Part shown: piece after piece, positions 1-7,395 of the stretch
Layout of the letters: the number at the start of each line of letters is the position of its first letter
Position numbering within the stretch: position 1 is the stretch's first letter
Origin: UBA1426 sp052034085
GTDB lineage: Bacteria; Bacillota; Clostridia; Peptostreptococcales; Anaerovoracaceae
Length of the DNA: 64,000 nucleotides
Assembly: GCA_052034085.1 (NCBI GenBank)
Contig: JBPOJA010000013.1
Coordinates: 1 to 64,000 of the forward strand
Direction of reading: 5' to 3'
The notes under the pieces: generated by a model
What the model was told of the DNA's origin: nothing
What the model saw: only the letters and a program-made list of their open reading frames with translations
Databases searched by the model: none
Translations under genes and position numbers: made by a program

Positions 1-14
1 ATTTTGTTGGACAT
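1..14 (-). CDS. Start of a gene running off the left edge
   Basis: Only the first four codons of a leftward gene are inside the window (ATG at 14-12, reading M-S-N-K). The call rests on the ribosome binding site AAAGGAGG at 30-23, eight bases before the ATG, and on a promoter-like pair at 51-79. Nothing can be said about the product. The small sample means this could be chance. Confidence 0.4.
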
Positions 15-50
15 GACTTTGGCCTCCTTTGGTTTTAGTGTTGCAACTAT

Positions 51-79
51 ATTTTACCAAATGGCCGGGCTCATGTCCT
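51..79 (-). promoter_or_regulatory. Possible sigma-A promoter of the left-edge gene
   Basis: Read on the minus strand, AGGACA (79-74) and TAAAAT (56-51) are separated by 17 bases. The expected start of transcription is about 30 bases before the ATG at 14. The -35 box is only a partial match. Confidence 0.4.
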
Positions 80-112
80 TCATTTTATGAGCTTGTTTTG
101 AATTTGCGAAAC

Positions 113-127
113 TTATTGTACATTATC
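113..127. promoter_or_regulatory. Operator-like 15-mer, copy of the site at 21693-21707
   Basis: The 15 bases here are identical to 21693-21707, which overlap the -10 box of the HTH gene promoter. This copy overlaps the stop codon of the ABC ATPase and lies 34 bases upstream of the -35 box of the left-edge gene. It could be an activator or repressor site for that gene. It could also be chance, because the motif is AT-rich. Confidence 0.25.
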
Positions 128-707
128 GGCCGGGGATTACCCCTATATAATCGCCTTCGAAAAACTCCTTTTCTGCTCCGTCATGAGTTATTAATAATGT
201 TGTTTTACCGGCTATGCTGTCTTTCACATATTCCATGACCCACTGTTTCGTATCCGCATCCAGGCCTTTAAAAGGTTCATCCAGGCAGATAAAATCGCTC
301 TCCGCCATTATGGCACGCACTATGGCAACCCTTCTCTTCTGCCCTCCGGAAAGTTGTGCCGTAGGTTTTGTAATCAGGGCGCCCTTTAAATGAACCAGAT
401 TTAACTGCCTCTCTATTTCTCTCTCGTCAGCATGGGGACCTAAAACCATTTTAATATTATCAATGGCAGACAGATGATCCACCAGCCTGTCCTCCTGAAA
501 AACAGCAGAAAGCTTTTTTCTTTCAAGCCCTGTTATTTTTCCCGAATCCGGTTGAACCAGTCCCATCAATATCATGGCCAGAGTAGTCTTGCCACAGCCA
601 CTGGTTCCCATAATAGTTGTTACCCGCCCGGGCTTCAACTCTGCGTTGAGATGGTCTATAACAAGTTTGCCGTCAAATTGTTTGGTCAAATCCGTTATCT
701 TTATCAT
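123..707 (-). CDS. ABC transporter ATP-binding protein, SsuB/TauB-like
   Basis: ATPase subunit of a three-gene importer (with the permease and lipoprotein immediately upstream); it would power uptake from the cytoplasmic face of the membrane. Visible are Walker A GTSGCGKT (residues 34-41), a Q-loop FQED near 70, signature LSGGQ near 119, Walker B FICLDEP near 140 and the switch His in LITHDG. At 194 residues it is shorter than the usual 240-260 of the SsuB/TauB/NrtD group, but all nucleotide-binding motifs are present, so it is compact rather than truncated. RBS AGAGGA precedes the ATG. The substrate is unknown; nitrate, sulfonate, taurine and pyrimidine importers share this architecture. Confidence 0.85.
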   Translation of the reverse strand: MIKITDLTKQFDGKLVIDHLNAELKPGRVTTIMGTSGCGKTTLAMILMGLVQPDSGKITGLERKKLSAVFQEDRLVDHLSAIDNIKMVLGPHADEREIERQLNLVHLKGALITKPTAQLSGGQKRRVAIVRAIMAESDFICLDEPFKGLDADTKQWVMEYVKDSIAGKTTLLITHDGAEKEFFEGDYIGVIPGR

Positions 708-748
708 TTTATCCTCTTACCCTCCGCCTCATATACAATTCGACCTGC

Positions 749-1513
749 CTAAGACAGCCGCAGGCTCTTTTCAAGAAGCCTGATTATAAAAAAGAAAAAT
801 TTCTCAAAGATAAAACTTATTAGAATTATTACAAGTGTCCAGCTGAAAAGTTCTCCGGTGTTCAAAAATATTTTAGCCTGATACAACTTTTCTCCTATGC
901 TGCCGTCAGGCAGGCCTATTACCTCGGCGGCAATCCCGCTTTTCCAGCAGAGCCCAAGCCCAAGCTTGCATCCTGCCGAAAAATATGGCATTGTACCCGG
1001 AACATAAATGCTCATAAGTTTTTTGAAAAATCTTATGCGAAAAACCTTGGCCATTTCCAGGAGCTTTTTATCTATCTCCATAATCCCCTGCAGCACATTG
1101 GTATACATAATAGGCAGCACCATGAAAAAGCTGATTACAACTGAAAGCTTGCTGCTGCCTGCCCATATCAGCACAAGTATTATGAAACTCGCAACGGGGA
1201 TGCTCTTCATAACAGTAAAAAAGGGTGTGAGTAAAACTCTCAGCACCCCATTGCCCCCACTTAAAACTGCCAAAAAAACTCCAACCACAATAGCCAAAAG
1301 AAAGCCGCTTACTATTCTAATAAAAGAATAGCTTACTGTTGACCAAAAGCTTATTTCTCTTATCTGTTCGAAAAGTATTTCAAGAACCTTAACAGGCGAC
1401 ACTAAAAACAGGTCCTGCCCTATTACATGTGCGGCATATTGCCATATCACAAACCAGAAGAGCAGGGCCAGTATAAATTGTGCCCTTCTTTTACTTTTCG
1501 AAGTAGAAGTCAT
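749..1513 (-). CDS. ABC transporter permease, SsuC/ThiX-like
   Basis: Membrane component of the importer, with about six hydrophobic segments and a BPD_transp_1-type permease core (the region around KLLEMAKVFRI is the cytoplasmic coupling loop). About 254 residues from the ATG at 1513. An upstream TTG at 1555, preceded by GGAAG, is an alternative that would add 14 residues and overlap the binding-protein gene more. The gene overlaps the end of the binding-protein gene (stop at 1491), so translation is probably coupled. It sits between the binding protein and the ATPase in one transcription unit. Confidence 0.85.
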   Translation of the reverse strand: MTSTSKSKRRAQFILALLFWFVIWQYAAHVIGQDLFLVSPVKVLEILFEQIREISFWSTVSYSFIRIVSGFLLAIVVGVFLAVLSGGNGVLRVLLTPFFTVMKSIPVASFIILVLIWAGSSKLSVVISFFMVLPIMYTNVLQGIMEIDKKLLEMAKVFRIRFFKKLMSIYVPGTMPYFSAGCKLGLGLCWKSGIAAEVIGLPDGSIGEKLYQAKIFLNTGELFSWTLVIILISFIFEKFFFFIIRLLEKSLRLS

Positions 1514-2519
1514 CTCCCGGCAATGCACCTCCCACTGATTGTGGATTCGCTTCAAACAGCACTTCCAGGTATCCGCTGATTTTAGCTTTCATATCGTTGC
1601 CATCTATATAGACAATGCTGCTGTCAGGCAGGGCCTTGACCGCTACGGGAGCTTTTGCCACTATGCCGTATTCGGCTATCCATTCCGCCGCTTCATTAAT
1701 GTTTGCATTTACATATTCCGTGGAAGCCTTGTATTCTTTAAGGAAGCTCAGAAAAGCCTCAGGATTTTCCTCAGCAAACTCTTTTCTTACAAGAAGTACA
1801 CCTGTTACCATACTGCTTCCGGGGCTTACCTTATCCCACTCTTCATTAAAGGACAAAGCCATTCTAACTTTTTCATTCTGCATCATCACGGCTGAAATAT
1901 AAGGCTGCGGCAAAACTGCTATTGCCTCATCAACCTCTGCCAGCAGTGCAGCTATTTCGGTGGACTCACTTTTGTATTCAATTTTTAAATCCTTGTCAGG
2001 ATCGATTCCATTTTCCTTAAGTATGTAATTAAAGGCAAATTCCGGGGTAGTACCTTTGCCGGTACTGTAAACAGTTTTGCCAACAAGGTCATCAATAGTC
2101 TGGATGCTGTCTCCACTCTCCACTACATACAGAACACTCAGTGTGTTAATGGCAGCTACCTGAACTTTGCCTTCAGTCTTATTGTATAGCACACTGGCTA
2201 AATTGCAAGGTAACAGCGCAATATCCACATCGCCGGTAATAAGCTTGGGAACAATCTCATCTGCGGTGCCGTAGATTTCAAAATTATAGAAGTCGTCAAA
2301 TTTTTCCGCTTCAGCATCCTTCATGAGCTTTACCATGCCCATGGTGGTAGGTCCTTTCAGGGAAGCCACATTAATCGTCACTGATGATACGGCATCTGAA
2401 TCGTCCGAGCCATTTCCATTATCTGTTCCGTTTCCGTTTTCGCCGTTTCCGCCGCCGCAGCCGGCCAGCATTCCTAAAATCAACACAAGCAACAAGAGGG
2501 GCACTATCTTCTTTTTCAT
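1491..2519 (-). CDS. ABC transporter substrate-binding lipoprotein, NMT1/THI5-like
   Basis: Extracytoplasmic solute-binding protein of the importer. The ATG at 2519 gives a lipoprotein signal peptide (MKKK, hydrophobic stretch, lipobox LAGC with the lipidated Cys at residue 21), followed by a Gly/Asn/Asp-rich linker and a two-lobed periplasmic-binding fold. The ASLKGPTTMGMVKLM opening, TADEIVPKLITGDVDIALLP and the LVGKTVYSTGKGTTPE segment are typical of the NMT1/SsuA group that binds aromatic, sulfonate or pyrimidine-like ligands. The ligand cannot be named. An in-frame upstream start at 2552 would put charged residues before the signal peptide and is less likely. Confidence 0.85.
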   Translation of the reverse strand: MKKKIVPLLLLVLILGMLAGCGGGNGENGNGTDNGNGSDDSDAVSSVTINVASLKGPTTMGMVKLMKDAEAEKFDDFYNFEIYGTADEIVPKLITGDVDIALLPCNLASVLYNKTEGKVQVAAINTLSVLYVVESGDSIQTIDDLVGKTVYSTGKGTTPEFAFNYILKENGIDPDKDLKIEYKSESTEIAALLAEVDEAIAVLPQPYISAVMMQNEKVRMALSFNEEWDKVSPGSSMVTGVLLVRKEFAEENPEAFLSFLKEYKASTEYVNANINEAAEWIAEYGIVAKAPVAVKALPDSSIVYIDGNDMKAKISGYLEVLFEANPQSVGGALPGDDFYFEK

Positions 2520-2589
2520 ACTATTCCTTCTTTCTTTTTTGAAGACTGCCAAAAAAATGGTTTTTCAACCTGCAAATTTTTATGTTAAT

Positions 2590-2618
2590 ATTATAACAAA
2601 GACTTTTCTTTTTCGCAA
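2590..2618 (-). promoter_or_regulatory. Sigma-A promoter of the ABC importer genes
   Basis: Minus-strand TTGCGA (2618-2613), 17-base spacer, TATAAT (2595-2590). It starts only a few bases past the leuB stop codon, and no clear terminator separates the two units, so leuAB read-through is also possible. Confidence 0.6.
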
Positions 2619-2623
2619 GGTTT

Positions 2624-3697
2624 TTAGTATATTCTTTCAGCAATAAGAGTGCCTGCCCTGTCTGTTCCCACGGCTTCCTTGCCCTTGCTCATTATATCCG
2701 CAGTACGGAAGCCCTCCTTTAAAAATTCCATTACTGCATTCGCCACAGAATCAGCTTCTTTATGCAAATCCAGACTGTAACGCAGCATCATTGAAGCAGA
2801 TAGAATGGTGCCGATGGGATTCACAATATCCTTTCCGGCTATATCCGGTGCGCTGCCATGTATAGGTTCATATAGGCCCAGTCTGTCATTTCTCAGGCTT
2901 GCCGAAGGAAGCATGCCTATGGATCCTGCCAGCATGCTTGCTTCATCGGAGAGAATATCTCCAAACATGTTTCCGGTTACAATGCAGTCGAACTGTCCCG
3001 GATTTCTCACGAGTTGCATTGCTGCATTATCCACATACATGTGAGACAGGCTGACCTGGGGGAAGTCTTCCGATACTTCAGAAACAACTTTCCGCCACAA
3101 TCTTGAACTTTCCAGTACATTGGCCTTGTCAACACTTATTAAATTTCTCCTTCTCTGCATGGCCATTGAGAAGGCCAGACGGGCAATCCTTTCAACTTCG
3201 ATTTCGGAGTATACTTCCACATCATAAGCCTCCGCGCCTCTGTCAGTCTGTCTCGTTCCCTTCTCACCAAAATAAATGCCTCCGGTCAGCTCCCTGATAA
3301 TGAGTATGTCTAGGCCATTTTTAATAAGCTCATTTTTCAATGGGCAGGCATCTGCCAGTTGTGGAAACAGCAGAGCCGGTCTCAAGTTACCAAAAAGCCC
3401 CAGTTTCTCCCGCAATCCCAGTATGGCCTGCTCCGGCCTTTCTTTTCCCGGAAGTTCATCCCATTTAGGGCCTCCGACAGCACCAAGCATCACACCATGG
3501 CTCTCAGAAGCCTCTTTCAAAGTTTCATCAGGCAAGGCCTTTCCTCTTTGGTCTATGGCCACGCCCCCGGCCAAAAGATATTCAAACTCAAAGTCATGAC
3601 CATAATGATCTGCTACCCTGTCCAGAACCTTTTGGGCCTGGGCTATCACTTCAGGCCCCACCCCGTCTCCGGGAATCATGGCAATTTTATACTCCAT
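2624..3697 (-). CDS. leuB: 3-isopropylmalate dehydrogenase
   Basis: Oxidatively decarboxylates 3-isopropylmalate to 2-oxoisocaproate with NAD in leucine synthesis (cytoplasm). The 357 residues match the family length. The N-terminal IPGDGVGPEV segment and the TGNMFGDILSDEASMLAGSIGMLPSAS signature region with metal-binding Asp residues identify the isocitrate/isopropylmalate dehydrogenase family. RELTGGIYFGEKG favours isopropylmalate over isocitrate. Its ATG overlaps the leuA stop by one base, so the two are co-translated behind the leucine T-box. No leuC or leuD lies in the window. Confidence 0.95.
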   Translation of the reverse strand: MEYKIAMIPGDGVGPEVIAQAQKVLDRVADHYGHDFEFEYLLAGGVAIDQRGKALPDETLKEASESHGVMLGAVGGPKWDELPGKERPEQAILGLREKLGLFGNLRPALLFPQLADACPLKNELIKNGLDILIIRELTGGIYFGEKGTRQTDRGAEAYDVEVYSEIEVERIARLAFSMAMQRRRNLISVDKANVLESSRLWRKVVSEVSEDFPQVSLSHMYVDNAAMQLVRNPGQFDCIVTGNMFGDILSDEASMLAGSIGMLPSASLRNDRLGLYEPIHGSAPDIAGKDIVNPIGTILSASMMLRYSLDLHKEADSVANAVMEFLKEGFRTADIMSKGKEAVGTDRAGTLIAERIY

Positions 3698-5235
3698 TAA
3701 GCGTCTCCGTTCTTATTATGCTTTTTATCTTCGTCATATATCATTTTATTCACCGCATTGATATATGCGTGAATACTTGCTTCAATTATATCCGTTGAAA
3801 GGCCTCTTCCCGCATAGGATTTACCGTTGCTGCTTATTTTAACGAAAGCATCTCCCAGGGCATCCATGCCTTCCGTTACAGAATTCAACTGAAAATCTTC
3901 CAGCCGCAAGGTTCTTCCCACTATTTTCCCAATCGCTCTGAAGGAAGCATCTATGGGGCCGTCACCTTTTGCAACTTTTTCGATTACCTTGCCATCTTTT
4001 ATTGCCTGAATTACTGCCGTCGAGGTGATGTTGTTGCCACTGTTGATTACAAAGCTTTTCATCTGATAAATCCTGGGCACCTGCAATGCCTCCTTGCTTA
4101 GCAGAGCTTCTATATCACCGTCATATACATTCTTTTTCTTATCTGCAACGGCCTTGAATCTCTCGAATGCCCTTTCCAGAGCTTCTTCGCTTAAATCAAA
4201 TCCCAGTTCTTTTGCTTTGCTGCGAAGAGCATGTTTTCCTGAATGCTTGCCTAAAACCATATTGTTTTTAGTCAGGCCCACTGATTCGGGAGTCATGATT
4301 TCATAGGTTGCCTTATTTTTCAGAACGCCATGCTGATGAATCCCCGCCTCGTGTGCAAAGGCATTTTCACCCACAATTGCCTTGTTTGGCTGAACTTTTA
4401 CTCCGGTAATTGACGAAAGAAGTTTGGATGCCCGCATGATTTCCGTAGTAACAATATTTGTGTCAATACCATAGAAATCTTTCCTTGTTTTTAAAGCCAT
4501 AACAAGTTCTTCCATGGCAGCGTTTCCTGCTCTTTCCCCTATGCCATTAATGGTGGTTTCCACCTGGTTGGCCCCCGCCCGGATTGCGGCCAGTGAATTT
4601 GCAACTCCAAGGCCCAGGTCGTTATGGCAATGAACGGATATAACCACTTTATCCAAAGCCGGGCAAAGTCCTCTTATTTTCATTATAAATTCATAAAATT
4701 CCTCCGGCGTGGTATAGCCCACGGTATCCGGGATATTTATTGTTGTCGCTCCGGATTTGATTACGCCGTCAAAAATCTTTGCAAGAAATTCAGGTTCGCT
4801 TCTGGTTGCATCTTCTGCTGAAAATTCCACATCCTGGCAATAATTTTTTGCATGTTTAACCATGGCCACAGCCTGTTCATACACCTGGTCCGGACTCATT
4901 TCCAGTTTGTATTGCATGTGTATGGGAGAAGTTGCTATGAAGGTGTGGATTCTCGGCTGTTCGGCTACTGATACAGCCTCCCAGGCTCTGTCAATGTCCG
5001 CCTTATTAGCCCTGGCCAGGCTTGCCACGACGGATTCTTTTACCGTTTCCGCAACGGCTTTTACTGAAGCGAAGTCCCCTGGTGAAGAAATGGCAAAGCC
5101 GGCCTCAATTATGTCCACTTTCATTCTTTCCAGCTGCCTGGCCATCTGGATTTTCTCTTTAATATTCATGCTGCAGCCCGGCGACTGTTCTCCGTCCCTC
5201 AAAGTAGTGTCAAAAATCTTAATAATCCTGCTCAT
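3697..5235 (-). CDS. leuA: 2-isopropylmalate synthase
   Basis: First committed step of leucine synthesis: acetyl-CoA plus 2-oxoisovalerate gives 2-isopropylmalate. The 512-residue form has the catalytic TIM barrel (FDTTLRDGEQSPG near residues 8-20; metal ligands in SVHCHNDLG; NGIGERAGN) and the C-terminal regulatory domain (from about residue 380) that binds leucine for feedback inhibition. It is the first gene after the T-box leader at 5284-5560, so both transcription (through uncharged tRNA-Leu) and activity (leucine) should be controlled. Homocitrate and citramalate synthases share the fold; pairing with leuB and a Leu T-box supports LeuA. Confidence 0.95.
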   Translation of the reverse strand: MSRIIKIFDTTLRDGEQSPGCSMNIKEKIQMARQLERMKVDIIEAGFAISSPGDFASVKAVAETVKESVVASLARANKADIDRAWEAVSVAEQPRIHTFIATSPIHMQYKLEMSPDQVYEQAVAMVKHAKNYCQDVEFSAEDATRSEPEFLAKIFDGVIKSGATTINIPDTVGYTTPEEFYEFIMKIRGLCPALDKVVISVHCHNDLGLGVANSLAAIRAGANQVETTINGIGERAGNAAMEELVMALKTRKDFYGIDTNIVTTEIMRASKLLSSITGVKVQPNKAIVGENAFAHEAGIHQHGVLKNKATYEIMTPESVGLTKNNMVLGKHSGKHALRSKAKELGFDLSEEALERAFERFKAVADKKKNVYDGDIEALLSKEALQVPRIYQMKSFVINSGNNITSTAVIQAIKDGKVIEKVAKGDGPIDASFRAIGKIVGRTLRLEDFQLNSVTEGMDALGDAFVKISSNGKSYAGRGLSTDIIEASIHAYINAVNKMIYDEDKKHNKNGDA

Positions 5236-5283
5236 TATACCCTCCGTATCTCGAGCATTTCGCTCTTTTTTTGCTTCGAAAAT

Positions 5284-5560
5284 AAAAAAGCCCCGAAGCC
5301 CTAGGCTTCAGGGACGATGATTCACCGCGGTACCACCCTGTTTGCCGGTATAAACCGACCTCTTAGCGAGGTTCAAACAAACCCCCGGGAATATAACGAT
5401 CCCACACGTGGACTCTTACTGACCGGTTTTATAACATCCGGCCCTGTTCGGAATCCCTGCTCGGAAGCGAGATCGAATAACGAATCGGTGCCGGCTTTCA
5501 CCTGCCGCCGGCTCTCTGTAACTCGAATATCTGTTATCCTTAACTTCGTCATCGCATTTA
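5284..5560 (-). promoter_or_regulatory. T-box riboswitch leader, leucine specifier CUC, upstream of leuAB
   Basis: Read on the minus strand the leader carries the T-box core AGGGTGGTACCGCGG (complement of 5325-5339), whose TGG-bulge pairs with the uncharged tRNA 3' end. Stem I has AGAGAGCCGG...GGTGAAAGCCGGC and a specifier context GAT-CTC-GCTTCCGAGC, with CTC (complement of 5469-5471) encoding leucine. The terminator is the hairpin complementary to 5291-5313 (CCCTGAAGCC paired with GGCTTCGGGG) followed by a run of U (5284-5289). Uncharged tRNA-Leu should stabilise the antiterminator and switch on leuAB. Confidence 0.93.
5286..5314 (-). terminator. Intrinsic terminator of the leuA T-box
   Basis: GC-rich stem CCCTGAAGCC/GGCTTCGGGG with a short loop followed by six U residues in the transcript. 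Its 5' arm overlaps sequence just after the T-box core, as expected for a competing antiterminator/terminator pair. Confidence 0.88.
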
Positions 5561-5572
5561 AATATTGTGATT

Positions 5573-5601
5573 AGTATATGAAAGCTTTATTTTTTTGTCA
5601 A
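5573..5601 (-). promoter_or_regulatory. Sigma-A promoter of the leuAB leader
   Basis: Minus-strand TTGACA (5601-5596), 17-base spacer, TATACT (5578-5573): nearly consensus. Transcription would start about 10 bases further, giving the T-box leader of roughly 330 bases before the leuA ATG. Confidence 0.85.
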
Positions 5602-5620
5602 TAGATAAAATATCCTTTTT

Positions 5621-5905
5621 TTAATCGTCATACTGTTCGATTGTAAACTTAACCCACTCATCGCAATCGGGGCATTGAAATGTTGGTTCTGAAAATCCCA
5701 GCTGTTCAAGAGTTACTCTCTTTCTGGCCGCATATATAAATGGATAGATAGCAGATAAGGCTGTCAGGCACAGATTCTTGCAGGATTTATCTGTTACAAT
5801 CAGCGAGTGGTCAAGGTGAATCTCATCGCCGACATTGTAAACATCACAAGTGGATTCCTTAACAACAATTCTTACTTTTGCTTCTTTGAAATCTGACATC
5901 TTCAA
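5621..5905 (-). CDS. TIGR04076-like small protein
   Basis: A 94-residue soluble protein of unknown function. The pattern KVRIVVKESTCDVYNVGDE, a central Cys before an LSAIYPFIYAAR helix and a C-terminal CPDC pair is what I recall for the TIGR04076 family. The C-terminal CPDCDEWVKF looks like half of a zinc or metal knuckle. It is the last gene of the UPF0182-GS-serS-DUF951 operon, seven bases after DUF951. The family's role is not known. Confidence 0.7.
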   Translation of the reverse strand: MKMSDFKEAKVRIVVKESTCDVYNVGDEIHLDHSLIVTDKSCKNLCLTALSAIYPFIYAARKRVTLEQLGFSEPTFQCPDCDEWVKFTIEQYDD

Positions 5906-5912
5906 CTCCTTT

Positions 5913-6104
5913 CTACCTGACGGTCTGGATTACCTTTTTAAGCCGTTTTTCCAGATCCGGTCTGTCAAGCCAGATCTGGGCCTGACAGGTCTGACATTTT
6001 AACCTGAAATCCATCCCCGCCCGCATAACCTCAAAAGTATTTCCTCCGCAGGGATGTTTTTTTTTCAGCTCAACAATATCTCCCACATTGATTTTAAGGG
6101 CCAT
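5913..6104 (-). CDS. DUF951 family protein
   Basis: A 63-residue protein matching the DUF951 pattern: GDIVELKKKHPCGG near the N-terminus, then FRLKCQTCQAQIWLDR. The three Cys (HPCGG and CQTC) suggest a small metal-binding fold with an SH3-like strand pattern. In Firmicutes DUF951 is commonly next to translation and chromosome-maintenance genes; here it begins five bases after serS. Function unknown. Confidence 0.85.
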   Translation of the reverse strand: MALKINVGDIVELKKKHPCGGNTFEVMRAGMDFRLKCQTCQAQIWLDRPDLEKRLKKVIQTVR

Positions 6105-6109
6105 GGCCT

Positions 6110-7384
6110 TTACCTTGTAATTACATCCACACCCATATAGGGTCTCAGAATCCGGGGGACAACCACGCTTCCATCTACCTGCTGATAATTTTCTAAAATC
6201 GCTGCCGTAGTCCTTCCCACGGCTAAACCCGATCCGTTCAAAGTGTGGACAAATTCAGGTTTGCTGCCTTTCCCGCGTCTGAACCTGATATTAGCTCTTC
6301 TTGCCTGGTAGTCTTCGAAGTTGCTGCAGGATGAAATTTCAACGTAACGATTATAACTGGGCATCCAGACTTCAATATCATACGTCATGGCGGAGCTGAA
6401 TCCCAAATCTCCTGTGCATAATCTGACTACCCTGTAGGGTATTTCCAGCAGCTTTAAAACCTCTTCAGCTGCATTTGTGAGAGATTCCAGCTCCTCATAG
6501 GAATTTTCCGGTTTTGTAAACTTCACTAATTCTACTTTGTTAAACTGGTGCTGGCGTATCAGGCCTCTGGTGTCTCTGCCTGCTGACCCCGCTTCTTTTC
6601 TGAAGCAGGGAGTATAAGCCGTGTAATAGATAGGCAGCATCTCTTCTTCCAGAATCTCATCCATATGAAGGTTGGTAACCGGAACTTCCGCCGTGGGTAC
6701 CAGGAAGAAATCTTTCGAAGGGAGATGAAACATATCGTCTTCGAATTTTGGCAACTGGCCTGTGCCGGTCATGGCGGCCCTGTTGACCATGAAGGGAGGC
6801 AGAACTTCCGTGTATCCATGCTTTTCGGTATGAAGGTTCAGCATAAAATTCATAACAGATCTCTCAAGCCTGGAGCCTATGCCTTTGTAAAGTGTGAACC
6901 TGGTGCCGGCTATTTTTGTGGCCCGTTCAAAATCCAGGATATCAAGATCCGTCCCGATATCCCAGTGAGCTTTCTGTTCAAAATTCACCTTCGTCGGTTC
7001 CCCCCATTTTCTGATTTCCAGGTTGTCGGCATCTGTGGCGCCTACGGGGACCTGGTCGTTGGGAACATTGGGAATATTGAGAAGCAGTTGTCTGAGCTGA
7101 TCTTCGGTTTCTGCCACCTGAACATCCAGATCTTTGATTTCATCTGATAAAGTCTTCAGCTCAGCCATAAGTGAAGAAGCATCCTTCCCTTCCTTTTTCA
7201 GTCTGGGAATCTCCTTGGATGCAACATTTTGCTTGTTCTTTTTTGCTTCAACTTCTGCCAGCAGCTCACGTCGTTTTTCATCCAGATCCAATGCGCCGGC
7301 AAGCCCGAAGTCACCCTGGCCTCGTTTTTCCAATCCTATTCTGACTTGTTCGAAATTTTCTCTTATTCTCTTAATGTCCAACAT
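6110..7384 (-). CDS. serS: Seryl-tRNA synthetase
   Basis: Charges tRNA-Ser (and tRNA-Sec, needed for the selenoprotein at 14051). The 424 residues match the family. The N-terminal coiled-coil arm (about residues 30-100, DEKRRELLAEVEAKKNKQN onward) grips the long variable arm of the tRNA. Class II motif 2 is FRKEAGSAGRDTRGLIRQHQFNKVE and motif 3 is GSGLAVGRTTAAILENYQ. It starts 11 bases after the glutamine synthetase gene, so it is in the same operon and has no T-box of its own in this window. Confidence 0.96.
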   Translation of the reverse strand: MLDIKRIRENFEQVRIGLEKRGQGDFGLAGALDLDEKRRELLAEVEAKKNKQNVASKEIPRLKKEGKDASSLMAELKTLSDEIKDLDVQVAETEDQLRQLLLNIPNVPNDQVPVGATDADNLEIRKWGEPTKVNFEQKAHWDIGTDLDILDFERATKIAGTRFTLYKGIGSRLERSVMNFMLNLHTEKHGYTEVLPPFMVNRAAMTGTGQLPKFEDDMFHLPSKDFFLVPTAEVPVTNLHMDEILEEEMLPIYYTAYTPCFRKEAGSAGRDTRGLIRQHQFNKVELVKFTKPENSYEELESLTNAAEEVLKLLEIPYRVVRLCTGDLGFSSAMTYDIEVWMPSYNRYVEISSCSNFEDYQARRANIRFRRGKGSKPEFVHTLNGSGLAVGRTTAAILENYQQVDGSVVVPRILRPYMGVDVITR

Positions 7385-7395
7385 GGTTTTTCCCT

